From Acidobacteriota bacterium (GTDB lineage Bacteria; Acidobacteriota; Blastocatellia; RBC074): a stretch of DNA of 64,000 nt. The stretch lies in contig JAFDVL010000029.1 in assembly GCA_018268995.1 (NCBI GenBank), positions 1 through 64,000 of the forward strand. Direction: 5' to 3'. The notes below the pieces were generated by a model. That model saw only the letters and a list, made by a program, of their open reading frames with translations. It ran no database searches and was not told where the DNA came from. The position numbers and the translations under genes are program-made. Below, piece by piece: positions 38,223 through 46,198 of the stretch (its first letter is position 1; every line of letters begins with the position of its first letter).

Positions 38223-38870
38223 ATGACGGTAGATTTTGATTTGGAAACGTTGCAACGAGCTGAAGCTTACAGATTATTGGTTAGTCTGGTTGTGCCGCGT
38301 CCGATTGCACTGGTGACAACGATAAATAACGACGGGTTAGTGAATGCCGCGCCATTTTCATTTTTTAATTTGCTCGGCAGTGACCCGCCGATAGTTGCCC
38401 TGGGTATTGGCCGGGATGAGTTGCGACCACTTGGGTTAAAAGATACCGCCTTCAACATCCTCCAGAATGGTGAATTTGTGATCAATTTGGTGAACGACCC
38501 GATTGCTAAGGCGATGAATATTTGCGGCACTGAGTTTCCGCCGAATATCAGCGAAGTTGAGATGGCTAAATTATTGCTCCTGCCATCAGCCAAGCTCACA
38601 GTACCGCGGATTGCTGAATCGCCTGCACAATTGGAATGCCGTCATCATTCAACAATTGAAATTGGCCGCACGCGCATCACGCTGGGCGTTGTCGTCCATT
38701 TGCATGTCGCAGAACAATTTTATGAAGCAACCACAAAGCGCATTCATACTGACAAAATCGGCATGATCGGGCGGATGCACGGCAGAGGATTTTACACGAA
38801 AACAACGGAACTATTTGAAATCCCACGCATCCCGTTTTCTGCGTGGCAGCAATCTTCAGAAGAAAAATAA
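38223..38870 (+). CDS. Flavin reductase-like FMN-binding protein
   Basis: The 215-residue protein has the flavin-reductase-like split-barrel with VPRPIALVTTINNDGLVNAAPFSFFNLLGSDPP, where Ser/Phe residues contact FMN, and LGVVVHLHVAEQFY in the second half. GGAGG lies six bases before the ATG at 38223. Members reduce FMN with NAD(P)H or serve small oxygenases; this branch is close to DIM6/NTAB proteins. It starts a plus-strand run with an SDR, DMT transporter, Rrf2 regulator and HtrA-like protease. Confidence 0.87.
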   Translation: MTVDFDLETLQRAEAYRLLVSLVVPRPIALVTTINNDGLVNAAPFSFFNLLGSDPPIVALGIGRDELRPLGLKDTAFNILQNGEFVINLVNDPIAKAMNICGTEFPPNISEVEMAKLLLLPSAKLTVPRIAESPAQLECRHHSTIEIGRTRITLGVVVHLHVAEQFYEATTKRIHTDKIGMIGRMHGRGFYTKTTELFEIPRIPFSAWQQSSEEK

Positions 38871-38900
38871 TCAGGAAACAAACCAACGAAAGGAACTTAC

Positions 38901-39611
38901 ATGTCAACGAATAAAGTCGCGCTCATTACAGGAGCAAACAAAGGACTTGGTTTTGAAATCGCCCGGCAATTAGGCCAGCAGGGCATCACTGTCGTGTTGA
39001 GCGCACGCGACGAAGCCAAGGGAAAAGCCGCCGCCGATCAATTAAAGGCGGAAGGCATTGATGCACACAGCGTCAAGCTGGATGTGAACAAGGCCGATGA
39101 CATTGCAGCGTTGCCCGCTTTCTTTGAAAAGAATTTTGGTCGGCTCGATATTCTCGTCAACAATGCTGGCATCAACCTGGATAAGGGATTACAAACCAGC
39201 CCGGAGTCTTTTCGGCAGACGTACGAGACAAATGTCATTGCCCCTTGGTTTATCGCACGGGCTTTGTTGCCTTTGCTGAAAGATTCTCCGGCGGGGCGCA
39301 TCGTGAATCATTCCAGCATTCTTGGTTCGCTCACAATCTTGAGCACCGAAATGCGGGATGCGATCCTTCCTGCTTATAATTCATCCAAGTCGGCGCTGAA
39401 TATGCTTACAGTGCAATTAGCAAATGCTTTACGTGACACGCGCATTAAAGTGAATGCGGGGCATCCGGGCTGGGTGAAAACCGATATGGGAGGCGAGCAG
39501 GCACCGATGGAAATTGTGGATGGAGCCAAGACCGCTGTCACGCTGGCCTTGCTGCCAGATGATGGTCCAACGGGTGGGTACTTTCACGCGGGGCAACCGT
39601 TGCCCTGGTAA
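38901..39611 (+). CDS. SDR-family oxidoreductase (carbonyl reductase-like)
   Basis: The 236-residue enzyme begins VALITGANKGLGFEIARQLG, the NADP-binding TGxxxGxG of classical SDRs, with the ALSARDEAKG-type arginine for NADPH, NNAGINLD, the catalytic Ser in NHSSILGSL and Tyr/Lys in YNSSKSALN. The pattern TGANKGLGFE is typical of the carbonyl reductase subgroup. It lies 30 bp after the flavin reductase gene and 17 bp before a transporter gene. Substrate unknown. Confidence 0.9.
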   Translation: MSTNKVALITGANKGLGFEIARQLGQQGITVVLSARDEAKGKAAADQLKAEGIDAHSVKLDVNKADDIAALPAFFEKNFGRLDILVNNAGINLDKGLQTSPESFRQTYETNVIAPWFIARALLPLLKDSPAGRIVNHSSILGSLTILSTEMRDAILPAYNSSKSALNMLTVQLANALRDTRIKVNAGHPGWVKTDMGGEQAPMEIVDGAKTAVTLALLPDDGPTGGYFHAGQPLPW

Positions 39612-39628
39612 AAAAGGAGCCAAGCGCA

Positions 39629-40078
39629 ATGAAAACCGGATGGCTGTTGATGGCACTTGTGACCGGGTTATTGATTCCGGCGCAAGCCACGATGAATGCT
39701 CAGATGCGTACGTTTGTATTGCATCCGTTGTATAGCTCGCTGGTCAATTTTGCTATTGGTGGCATTGCGCTTGGCAGCATGACTTGCATCGCCATCGTAC
39801 TTGGACAAAGCGGAAACTGGCGCGGCGCTACGCAGGCTCCCTGGTGGGCATGGTGCGGCGGGCTGATTGGCGCAACGATTGTCATTGTTGGGATTCAAGC
39901 AATCCCTAGTATCGGAGCCGCTAACTTTTCGGTTGCGATTATCGCCGGACAGTTATTTGGCGCTTTATTGCTGGATCATTTTGGCTGGCTTGGTCTGCCT
40001 GAACATCCGGTTTCAGCTCCGCGATTGCTTGGAGCTGCATTTTTATTGCTGGGCGTTTGGCTGGTGCAACGTTATTAA
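39629..40078 (+). CDS. DMT-family transporter of the YdcZ (DUF606) type
   Basis: The 149-residue inner-membrane protein has about five helices (WLLMALVTGLLIPAQATMNA with the QA.MNAQMR motif, FAIGGIALGSMTCIAIVL, PWWAWCGGLIGATIVIVG, ANFSVAIIAGQLFGALLLDHFG, LLGAAFLLLGVWLV). This is the half-size DMT unit of the DUF606 family, which works as a dimer and probably exports small molecules. AAAAGGAG lies upstream of the ATG. Transcribed with the SDR and Rrf2 genes. Confidence 0.87.
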   Translation: MKTGWLLMALVTGLLIPAQATMNAQMRTFVLHPLYSSLVNFAIGGIALGSMTCIAIVLGQSGNWRGATQAPWWAWCGGLIGATIVIVGIQAIPSIGAANFSVAIIAGQLFGALLLDHFGWLGLPEHPVSAPRLLGAAFLLLGVWLVQRY

Positions 40079-40089
40079 GGATCAGGTTT

Positions 40090-40509
40090 ATGAATAGCCG
40101 CTTCACCATTGCGGTGCATATTTTGACTGTGTTGGCGCACAAGCACGACGAACCGCTGAAGTCGGATGTCGTGGCGAACAGCATCAACACGAATCCCGTA
40201 GTGGTGCGGCGGTTGTGGTCGGCATTGGCAAAAGCAGGGTTAATTGTCTCACGCACGGGCGCAACGGGGGGCGGAAAGCTGGCGCGTGAAGCCTCAATGA
40301 TTACGTTGCTGGATGTGTACAATGCGGTGGAAGCGCGCTGCGTATTTGCGATGCACGCGAATCCACCAAACAAGCGATGTTTGATTGGCAAGAACATTCA
40401 GCTTGTGTTGGAAGACATTTTTGCAGAAGCCCAGCGCGAAATGGAAAAAGTGCTGGCGCGCAAAACTATTGCCGATGTGGCTGCGGCGATCATGAAAAAT
40501 TGCCGCTAG
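40090..40509 (+). CDS. Rrf2-family transcriptional regulator (YwnA-like)
   Basis: The 139-residue protein has the Rrf2 winged helix (FTIAVHILTVLAHKH, then VVANSINTNPVVVRRLWSALAKAGLI, with VSRTGATGGGKLAR in the wing). Two cysteines remain in the later part (EARCVFAMHANPPNKRC); the three-Cys cluster of IscR/NsrR is absent, so it is more like YwnA/CymR-type members. The start at 40090 is preferred, with AGGATCAGG upstream; the frame back to 40057 overlaps the DMT gene. It probably controls this flavin reductase/SDR/transporter operon in response to thiol or redox-active compounds. Confidence 0.85.
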   Translation: MNSRFTIAVHILTVLAHKHDEPLKSDVVANSINTNPVVVRRLWSALAKAGLIVSRTGATGGGKLAREASMITLLDVYNAVEARCVFAMHANPPNKRCLIGKNIQLVLEDIFAEAQREMEKVLARKTIADVAAAIMKNCR

Positions 40510-40529
40510 ATTTACGTGGTACAGAAACT

Positions 40530-41570
40530 ATGAATACAGAGTTGAATTGGCTGACAAGTGAACCTTTTGCGTCTTCACAAAATCGGACTTCTGATGCTGT
40601 GGATGATGCGCCGTTGCTGGATGCCTATTCACAGGCAGTCATTCACGCAACTGACATCGTTAGCCCGTCCGTGGTGTACATCGAAGTGCGTAGCCGCAAT
40701 CAACGCAACCAACAGCAAACAGGCGGCAGCGGCTCCGGGTTTATTTTTACGCCGGATGGCTTCATTTTGACGAACTCGCACGTCGTGCATGGGGCAGAAA
40801 AGATTCAGGTTACGTTTGCTGATGGCGGGCGCTCGGACGCGCAGCTAATAGGTGATGATCCTGATACAGATTTAGCTGTAATTCGTGTCACTGCCCCAAA
40901 TCTGATGCCGGTTTCATTCGGCGATTCTGACAAGATTCGTGCCGGGCAAGTTGCGATTGCCATAGGGAATCCGTATGGCTTTCAGTACACCGTCACGGCA
41001 GGTGTTGTCAGTGCGCTTGGGCGTTCGCTGCGCTCGCGTTCGGGGCGCTTAATTGATGACATTATTCAAACGGACGCTTCCTTAAATCCGGGCAATAGCG
41101 GCGGGCCGCTGATTGATTCGCACGGTCGAGTGATCGGGGTCAACACCGCGATGATTATGGGCGCGCAGAGCATTTGCTTTGCGATTGCTGCAAATACCGC
41201 GAAGTTTGTGGCTGGAAGATTAATTCGCGATGGGCGAATTCGGCGCAGTTACATCGGCCTTGCTGGACAAAATGTGCCGCTGCCGCGTCGTGTGGTTTAT
41301 TACTACAAATTGCCAGTGGAAGCAGGTGTCTTAGTAATTTCTACAGAGCCGAATAGCCCGGCGCAACAAGCAGGATTGTTGGAGGGCGACGTAATCGTGC
41401 GGTTCGACCAGCAATCTATTACTGGGATTGATGCCTTACATCGGTTGCTGACGGATGCGAAAGTCGGCGTGCAGTCAGAGCTGGAAGTGTTGCGGCGCAA
41501 TGAACTGTTGCGGTTGACAATCGCACCGCAGGAAGCGGCACCAAACAGGCAACTCTTGAATAGCCGTTAA
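40530..41570 (+). CDS. S1C-family serine protease with PDZ domain (HtrA/Deg-like)
   Basis: The 346-residue protein has a trypsin-like domain with catalytic His (LTNSHVVHGAEK), Asp (DDPDTDLAVIRV) and Ser (LNPGNSGGPLID) in place, followed by one PDZ domain (VISTEPNSPAQQAGLLEGDVIVRFDQ). It has no signal peptide or membrane helix at the chosen start (MNTELNWLTSEPFAS), unlike most HtrA/DegP proteins, so it may be cytoplasmic. The frame extends back to 40377 but overlaps the Rrf2 gene. It is 20 bp downstream of the Rrf2 gene and probably in the same transcript. Confidence 0.9.
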   Translation: MNTELNWLTSEPFASSQNRTSDAVDDAPLLDAYSQAVIHATDIVSPSVVYIEVRSRNQRNQQQTGGSGSGFIFTPDGFILTNSHVVHGAEKIQVTFADGGRSDAQLIGDDPDTDLAVIRVTAPNLMPVSFGDSDKIRAGQVAIAIGNPYGFQYTVTAGVVSALGRSLRSRSGRLIDDIIQTDASLNPGNSGGPLIDSHGRVIGVNTAMIMGAQSICFAIAANTAKFVAGRLIRDGRIRRSYIGLAGQNVPLPRRVVYYYKLPVEAGVLVISTEPNSPAQQAGLLEGDVIVRFDQQSITGIDALHRLLTDAKVGVQSELEVLRRNELLRLTIAPQEAAPNRQLLNSR

Positions 41571-41580
41571 GGAGTCAGCT

Positions 41581-42033
41581 TTACTTTTTAGTCTCCGCTG
41601 CTGCCGGATTGTTCTGGGTCAGGTCTGCCAAGTAGCCTCCGATGGCTTCGTAATCATCTTCAGTCAAAGATGCCATCGCTGGGATTTTGGCTTGTGAATG
41701 CGGGCCTTTTTGATCTTTCAAGTATGTCACCCAATCTTTCAGGTTACGTTTAGGCGACCGCCGCAGGTCTGGCGCAAGACTGGTGATCCCATGTCCATCA
41801 GGGCCGTGGCAGGACTTGCAGTTTTGCTCAAATGCAACTTGTACCTTTTCCGGCATCACTGGTTCCAGATCAACCGGAGTCGCTGAACTGGCAGGACTCG
41901 CAGCCAGATTGCCGGACGAAGAGGCTGACGAGGCTGTCGCATCGTTTGCGCCGGGCTGACTGGAACACGCAATGTTTAAGCCTAAAAAGGCGATAAGAAT
42001 CGAAAGCAAGAATCGTTGAGATCGGGTTTGCAT
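41581..42033 (-). CDS. Exported c-type cytochrome, probable lipoprotein
   Basis: From the ATG at 42033 the product is 150 residues with a signal sequence ending SILIAFLGLNIACSSQPG, where Cys after IA could be a lipidation site. A Ser/Ala-rich linker follows, then one haem-binding motif CKSCHGPDGHG and a C-terminal methionine-containing segment (IPAMASLTEDDYEAIGGYLADL) giving the sixth haem ligand. It resembles small mono-haem electron carriers. The longer frame back to 42162 would overlap fur. It lies 10 bp downstream of fur on the same strand. Confidence 0.87.
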   Translation of the reverse strand: MQTRSQRFLLSILIAFLGLNIACSSQPGANDATASSASSSGNLAASPASSATPVDLEPVMPEKVQVAFEQNCKSCHGPDGHGITSLAPDLRRSPKRNLKDWVTYLKDQKGPHSQAKIPAMASLTEDDYEAIGGYLADLTQNNPAAAETKK

Positions 42034-42043
42034 GGGTTCAAGA

Positions 42044-42493
42044 TTAACTGGCAACGGCCTGGTGTTGTATTTGGCACTGATGGCAAATGCCAAAAATCCG
42101 CAAGCTGTGATGCGTGGGCTGGAATTTGAATTTTCGGGCGATTTCGTCTTGTTTGCGCTCAATTACTTCGCTGAAAAATTCGATGAGGCTACCGCATTTG
42201 ATACAAACCAGATGGTCGTGGTGTTGATGGTTGTATCCGTGTTCGTAGCGGGTGTACCCATCAGCAAATTTTTCCTGACGAGCTAGGCCGCATTCGGTGA
42301 GCAGTTTGAGCGTGCGGTAGACAGTGGTAAAGCCAACAGTTGGGTCTTCTGCTCTGACAAGACTATAAATGTCTTCAGCACTCGAATGGCCTTCAGTGCG
42401 CAAAAAGACCTCAAGAATCTTTTCTCGCTGGCCGGTTTTTTTGAAACCTTCTTTTTTGAGATGCTCAAAAAAGATTTCTTTTTCCTGCTCCAT
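42044..42493 (-). CDS. Fur-family metal-dependent regulator
   Basis: The 149-residue protein has the Fur winged helix ([26 protein letters not shown], then [19 protein letters not shown]), a histidine cluster ([15 protein letters not shown]), and two CxxC pairs (CIKCG and CHQC) that bind the structural zinc. It could sense iron, zinc or peroxide; sequence alone does not decide. It diverges from the tRNA-Leu/trigger factor side and precedes the cytochrome c gene, so it may autoregulate both. Confidence 0.92.
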   Translation of the reverse strand: MEQEKEIFFEHLKKEGFKKTGQREKILEVFLRTEGHSSAEDIYSLVRAEDPTVGFTTVYRTLKLLTECGLARQEKFADGYTRYEHGYNHQHHDHLVCIKCGSLIEFFSEVIERKQDEIARKFKFQPTHHSLRIFGICHQCQIQHQAVAS

Positions 42494-42614
42494 GATGCAT
42501 TCCTGATAGAGCTAGCAATGAGACGCAACCATAAAGGAAATAATTCTAGCATCGCGCCCTTGCTTTGGCTATGGTTGCACCGTGATCGGAAATTTGTTAG
42601 CCTTCGCGTTTGCT

Positions 42615-42699
<85 letters not shown>

Positions 42700-42747
42700 A
42701 AATTTTTGCCCCACGCTTATCAATCTAATACATCGAGGAAGATCACG

Positions 42748-44142
42748 TTGAAAGTACAAGTTGCGATTGCTGATGTTGCTGATTGTCAAAAGGAATTGAC
42801 GATTGAAATCGGCGCGAATGAAGTGCAGGAAGAATATAACAAGGCGTATGGCGCGTTTTCTCGCTATGCCAAAGTGCCAGGGTTTCGTGAGGGCAAAGCG
42901 CCTCGCGGTGTGATCAAGCAGCGCTTCGCCAAAGAGATTAAAGATGAAGTGCTGAAACAATTGATCCCCCACGCGCTTGGCCACGCAATTGAGGATCACA
43001 GCCTGCGCGTGATCGGCGACCCGTCCATTGACGGTGAGGAAGTTGTCTTAAAAGAAGGTGAGCCTTTGACGTTCAAAAGCCGCGTTTTTGTGTTACCAGA
43101 TTTTGAACTCAAGGATTACAGTGGCATCAAACTCACCAAACGCGTTGCGCGTGTAAAAGACGAAGACATTGACAAGGTCATTGCAGATTTGCGCGAAGGT
43201 GCCGCACAACTGATTCCTGTCGAAGATCGTCCTTCGCAATCGGGCGACTTCGTTTCCGTCAACCTCACCGGCAAATATATTGATCCCGTCGAACAGGAAG
43301 ACCTGACAACCGAAGACCTGGTCATTGAATTAGATGGTGAAGGCGTGCAGGCCGATTTCAATGAACAGTTAACGGGCGTCAAGGACGGCGACGTGAAGCA
43401 GTTCACCGTAAAATACCCGGAAGATTTTCAGGCCAAAGGCCTGGCTGGTAAAACGCTGGATTTTACGGCAACAGTCAATGCTGTGAAGATCAAAGAATTG
43501 CCGGAACTCAACGATGAATTTGTCGCTGAGATTGCTGAAGAATACGGGGAAGAATATAAAACCGTCGAAGAATTGCGCGCCAAGATCAAGGAAAACCTGA
43601 AGGCAAACGCCGAAGCTGAAGCAGAAGGCGAAATCCGCAATGATTTATTAAAGACTTTGGCAGAAGGCTATGATTTCCCCTTGCCGGAACCGCTAGTGGA
43701 ACGTCAGGCAGATTCGCGACTGGTCGAATTCCTGCAACGCTTGTATCGCAGCGGAATGCCCCCGCAGGCGGCGCGGCAGATTGACTGGGACACACGCAAA
43801 GCTGAAGAAATGGCCCGTGCTGCCAATGACGTGCGCATTGCTTTGATCCTGGGCGCGATTTCAGAAGCAGAGAAAATTACGGTCACGCGGGAAGATTTGG
43901 ATGACGAAATCGAACGCATTGCAGAGGCGACAAATCAGTCCGCAGAGGACGTGGAAGCCCGCTTGACAAAGGAAGGTGGCCTGTCTAGTATCGAAAACCG
44001 TTTACGCTCTGATAAAGTAATGGAATTACTTGTCAGTAAAGCCGAAATTACTATTGAAGAGGTTGATAACAAGCAGGCGACAGAGCCAGCGGCTGACGAA
44101 ACGGATGATGCCAAAGCGGAAGGTGCAGGCGAAAGCGCCTAG
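42748..44142 (+). CDS. tig: Trigger factor, ribosome-associated chaperone
   Basis: Trigger factor binds nascent chains at the ribosome exit and has peptidyl-prolyl isomerase activity. The 464-residue product has the ribosome-binding signature VPGFREGKAPRGVI near residue 45, the FKBP-type domain (EDRPSQSGDFVSVNLTGK) and a long helical C-terminal domain with an acidic tail (AADETDDAKAEG). The start is the TTG at 42748, preceded by GAGGAAG six bases upstream; reading from 42670 would overlap the tRNA gene. It is followed by a terminator and clpP, the usual tig-clpP order, with clpX replaced as described below. Confidence 0.95.
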   Translation: MKVQVAIADVADCQKELTIEIGANEVQEEYNKAYGAFSRYAKVPGFREGKAPRGVIKQRFAKEIKDEVLKQLIPHALGHAIEDHSLRVIGDPSIDGEEVVLKEGEPLTFKSRVFVLPDFELKDYSGIKLTKRVARVKDEDIDKVIADLREGAAQLIPVEDRPSQSGDFVSVNLTGKYIDPVEQEDLTTEDLVIELDGEGVQADFNEQLTGVKDGDVKQFTVKYPEDFQAKGLAGKTLDFTATVNAVKIKELPELNDEFVAEIAEEYGEEYKTVEELRAKIKENLKANAEAEAEGEIRNDLLKTLAEGYDFPLPEPLVERQADSRLVEFLQRLYRSGMPPQAARQIDWDTRKAEEMARAANDVRIALILGAISEAEKITVTREDLDDEIERIAEATNQSAEDVEARLTKEGGLSSIENRLRSDKVMELLVSKAEITIEEVDNKQATEPAADETDDAKAEGAGESA

Positions 44143-44187
44143 CAAATTTCCAGGCAGCAAAGGCTTTAGTTGCTCGTCAAAGGTGTT

Positions 44188-44226
44188 AAGGCGGCCCCGA
44201 GCTAATACCTCGTGCCGCCTTTTTCA
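44188..44226 (+). terminator. Terminator between tig and clpP
   Basis: AAGGCGGC pairs with GCCGCCTT (44188-44195 with 44214-44221), with an inner CGAG/CTCG helix, followed by a TTTTT run. It is a good intrinsic terminator, so clpP needs its own promoter or read-through. Confidence 0.88.
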
Positions 44227-44325
44227 TTCATCGCATGCAGACGCAAGTCGAGGGCTTGCGAGGGCAATAATACTCAAACAGCAAGATGGGCTTGCTCTTT
44301 GTTCAATAGTAGAGGTCAAGAGGTT

Positions 44326-44925
44326 ATGAATCCATACGCTCATTTAGTTCCGATGGTGGTCGAACAAACGCCGCGCGGCGAACGTGCGTTCGATATTTAC
44401 TCCCGGCTCCTGAAAGAAAACATTATCTTTATCGGTACGCCAATTGACGATACGCTCGCCAACTTGGTCGTGGCACAATTGCTGTTCCTTGAATCTGAAG
44501 ACCCGGATCGCGAAATTCAAATGTATATCAATTCGCCTGGCGGTTCAGTCACGGCGGGAATGGCCATCTATGACACGATGCAATTCGTGCGTGCTCCGAT
44601 TTCGACGCTTTGTGTTGGACAATGCGCTTCGATGGCCGCCGTTTTGCTTGCTGCCGGGACGAAAGGCAAACGGTATGCGTTGCCGAATTCACGTATTTTG
44701 ATTCACCAGCCTTCTGCTGGCGGCATTGGTGGACAGGCAACGGACATCAAAATTGCGGCGGAAGAAATCTTGCGCATGCGGCAGCGGTTGAATGAAATTC
44801 TGGCTGGTCATACGGGACAACCCATTGAAAACATTGAAAGAGACGTTGAGCGCGATTATATTATGAGCGCCATGCAAGCCAAAGAGTATGGATTGGTGGA
44901 TGCGGTCATCACGAAGCGTGAATAG
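44326..44925 (+). CDS. clpP: ClpP, ATP-dependent Clp protease proteolytic subunit
   Basis: ClpP forms the two-ring serine protease chamber fed by ClpX or ClpA/C. The 199-residue product has the usual N-terminal processing region ([21 protein letters not shown]), the oxyanion-side [15 protein letters not shown], the catalytic Ser in [14 protein letters not shown], and the catalytic His in [10 protein letters not shown], with Asp downstream (VERDYIMSA). The ATG at 44326 fits the family N-terminus; the frame back to 44212 is not protein-like. A protein made only of ClpX-type zinc fingers follows 39 bp downstream in place of clpX. Confidence 0.96.
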   Translation: MNPYAHLVPMVVEQTPRGERAFDIYSRLLKENIIFIGTPIDDTLANLVVAQLLFLESEDPDREIQMYINSPGGSVTAGMAIYDTMQFVRAPISTLCVGQCASMAAVLLAAGTKGKRYALPNSRILIHQPSAGGIGGQATDIKIAAEEILRMRQRLNEILAGHTGQPIENIERDVERDYIMSAMQAKEYGLVDAVITKRE

Positions 44926-44964
44926 GCTGCGGACATTATGGTTCTTTTTATCTAAGGGGTGATG

Positions 44965-45372
44965 ATGGCTACCGATTCCCTGGAACTTAACCTTACCAGT
45001 TCGCTATTGATTCCTTCCTCAGATCAATCGTTGGAATTGCACGGCACTCGCTGTTCTTTCTGTGGCCTGGGCGAAGGAAGAGTAGCGCGCTTATTCGAGG
45101 GCCGCAGCCGCTATATCTGTAATGAATGCATTCGTATTTGCTCAATGCTGATGGAGGATTACAGAGATATTGGTTATCTCCCTCCTTGGCATAAACCACC
45201 GTGGTTTTTGCGCTGGCTGAAGGGCGATACCGTGGGTGCGATTAGTTGTAGCTTTTGTGGAGCAGATCGGGTAAAGGGCGAATATCTGATGGCCAGTCGC
45301 CATTCGCAAATTTGCGAACGTTGCGTTCGGGCTTGTGAGTCGCTCGATATAGAGGTCGTTCCAACACTCTGA
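44965..45372 (+). CDS. ClpX-type zinc-finger protein without AAA+ domain
   Basis: The 135-residue protein has two tandem C4 zinc-binding modules of the ClpX N-terminal type: CSFCGLGEGRVARLFEG...YICNECIRIC and CSFCGADRVKGEYLMAS...QICERCVRAC, separated by a Pro/Trp-rich linker (YLPPWHKPPWFLRWLKG). Real ClpX has one such module followed by an AAA+ domain, which is completely absent. The start is taken at 44965, with AAGGGG about six bases upstream; GTG 44959 and ATG 44962 are alternatives. It lies directly behind clpP and ends before a terminator. It could be an adaptor that docks substrates or ClpX, but that is inference. Confidence 0.8.
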   Translation: MATDSLELNLTSSLLIPSSDQSLELHGTRCSFCGLGEGRVARLFEGRSRYICNECIRICSMLMEDYRDIGYLPPWHKPPWFLRWLKGDTVGAISCSFCGADRVKGEYLMASRHSQICERCVRACESLDIEVVPTL

Positions 45373-45424
45373 AGAATCAGCCCACTTTGGCCTTCTCATT
45401 TATCTAGTTCAATGTACTTGCAGG

Positions 45425-45466
45425 AACAGTTCCATATCGTAATGATGTGGAACTGTTTTGATTTTT
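45425..45466 (+). terminator. Terminator after the clpP-zinc-finger unit
   Basis: A 13-bp stem with one G-U pair (AACAGTTCCATAT with ATGTGGAACTGTT, 45425-45437 and 45445-45457) is followed by TTGATTTTT. It closes the clpP transcription unit and confirms that no clpX follows in that transcript. Confidence 0.85.
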
Positions 45467-45488
45467 CCGCTGCTTGATTTGATTTTCT

Positions 45489-46187
45489 ATGTCAGACCCG
45501 CAGTCTACGCCAACTTCCCCCGCTACCGCGCATCTTTCCTTGCGAACTGTGACTGTCCTTGAGGTTGCTTCCGTCATCAGTTCAGTTTTGCTGATTGCGT
45601 GGGGGCTGAACCCGTTGCAATTACAGCAGCGCTGGATTGAGGTCGTTCCGGGAGGGCTGGCGTTGTTGTTAATGATTTATTCCCATCGTTTGCGTGGCGA
45701 AAGTCCATCTGAACTAGGGTTTACCGTAAATTATTTCGGGCGGGCGATGAGACTTCTGTTGCTGCCAATGCTCATCACGACAGCGATACTTTTGGGCATT
45801 GGCTATTTTGCTGCTTCGCTCAACTTCGGGCAGCGGTTTTGGCTCTCGCTGGTGGCGCTTCCGCCCTGGGGATTGACGCAGCAATACATTTTGCAGGGGT
45901 TTATCTATCGGCGGTTGCATCTGATCCTCGGCGAAACGAAATCTGCCACCGTGATTTTCCTGGCAGCCTTCCTGTTTGCGCTTGTCCACGCGCCGAACGT
46001 GCCGCTCCTGTTGTTAACACTGATTGGCGGCCTTGTTTGGACGTGGGTTTACACGCGTGCGCCGAACTTATTTGCGCTGGGGCTTTCACACGCAATGATG
46101 AGTGCGATAGCCATGTCCTCATTGCCCGCCTGGTTTTTGCAAAGCATGAGCATCGGATACAAGCATTTGATCTATCAGCGATTTTAG
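45489..46187 (+). CDS. CPBP (CAAX/Abi) family membrane protein with altered active site
   Basis: The 232-residue protein has about six to seven membrane helices and the layout of CPBP intramembrane proteases. The usual EExxxR motif reads QQYILQ (in LTQQYILQGFIYRRL), so both glutamates and the arginine are replaced. The second motif keeps its histidine (FALVHAPN), and the third reads LSHAMMS instead of HxxxN/D. The active site may therefore be inactive or work differently. A SpoIIM-family gene follows after 11 bp on the same strand. Function unknown. Confidence 0.72.
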   Translation: MSDPQSTPTSPATAHLSLRTVTVLEVASVISSVLLIAWGLNPLQLQQRWIEVVPGGLALLLMIYSHRLRGESPSELGFTVNYFGRAMRLLLLPMLITTAILLGIGYFAASLNFGQRFWLSLVALPPWGLTQQYILQGFIYRRLHLILGETKSATVIFLAAFLFALVHAPNVPLLLLTLIGGLVWTWVYTRAPNLFALGLSHAMMSAIAMSSLPAWFLQSMSIGYKHLIYQRF

Positions 46188-46198
46188 AAGGGAAGCGC

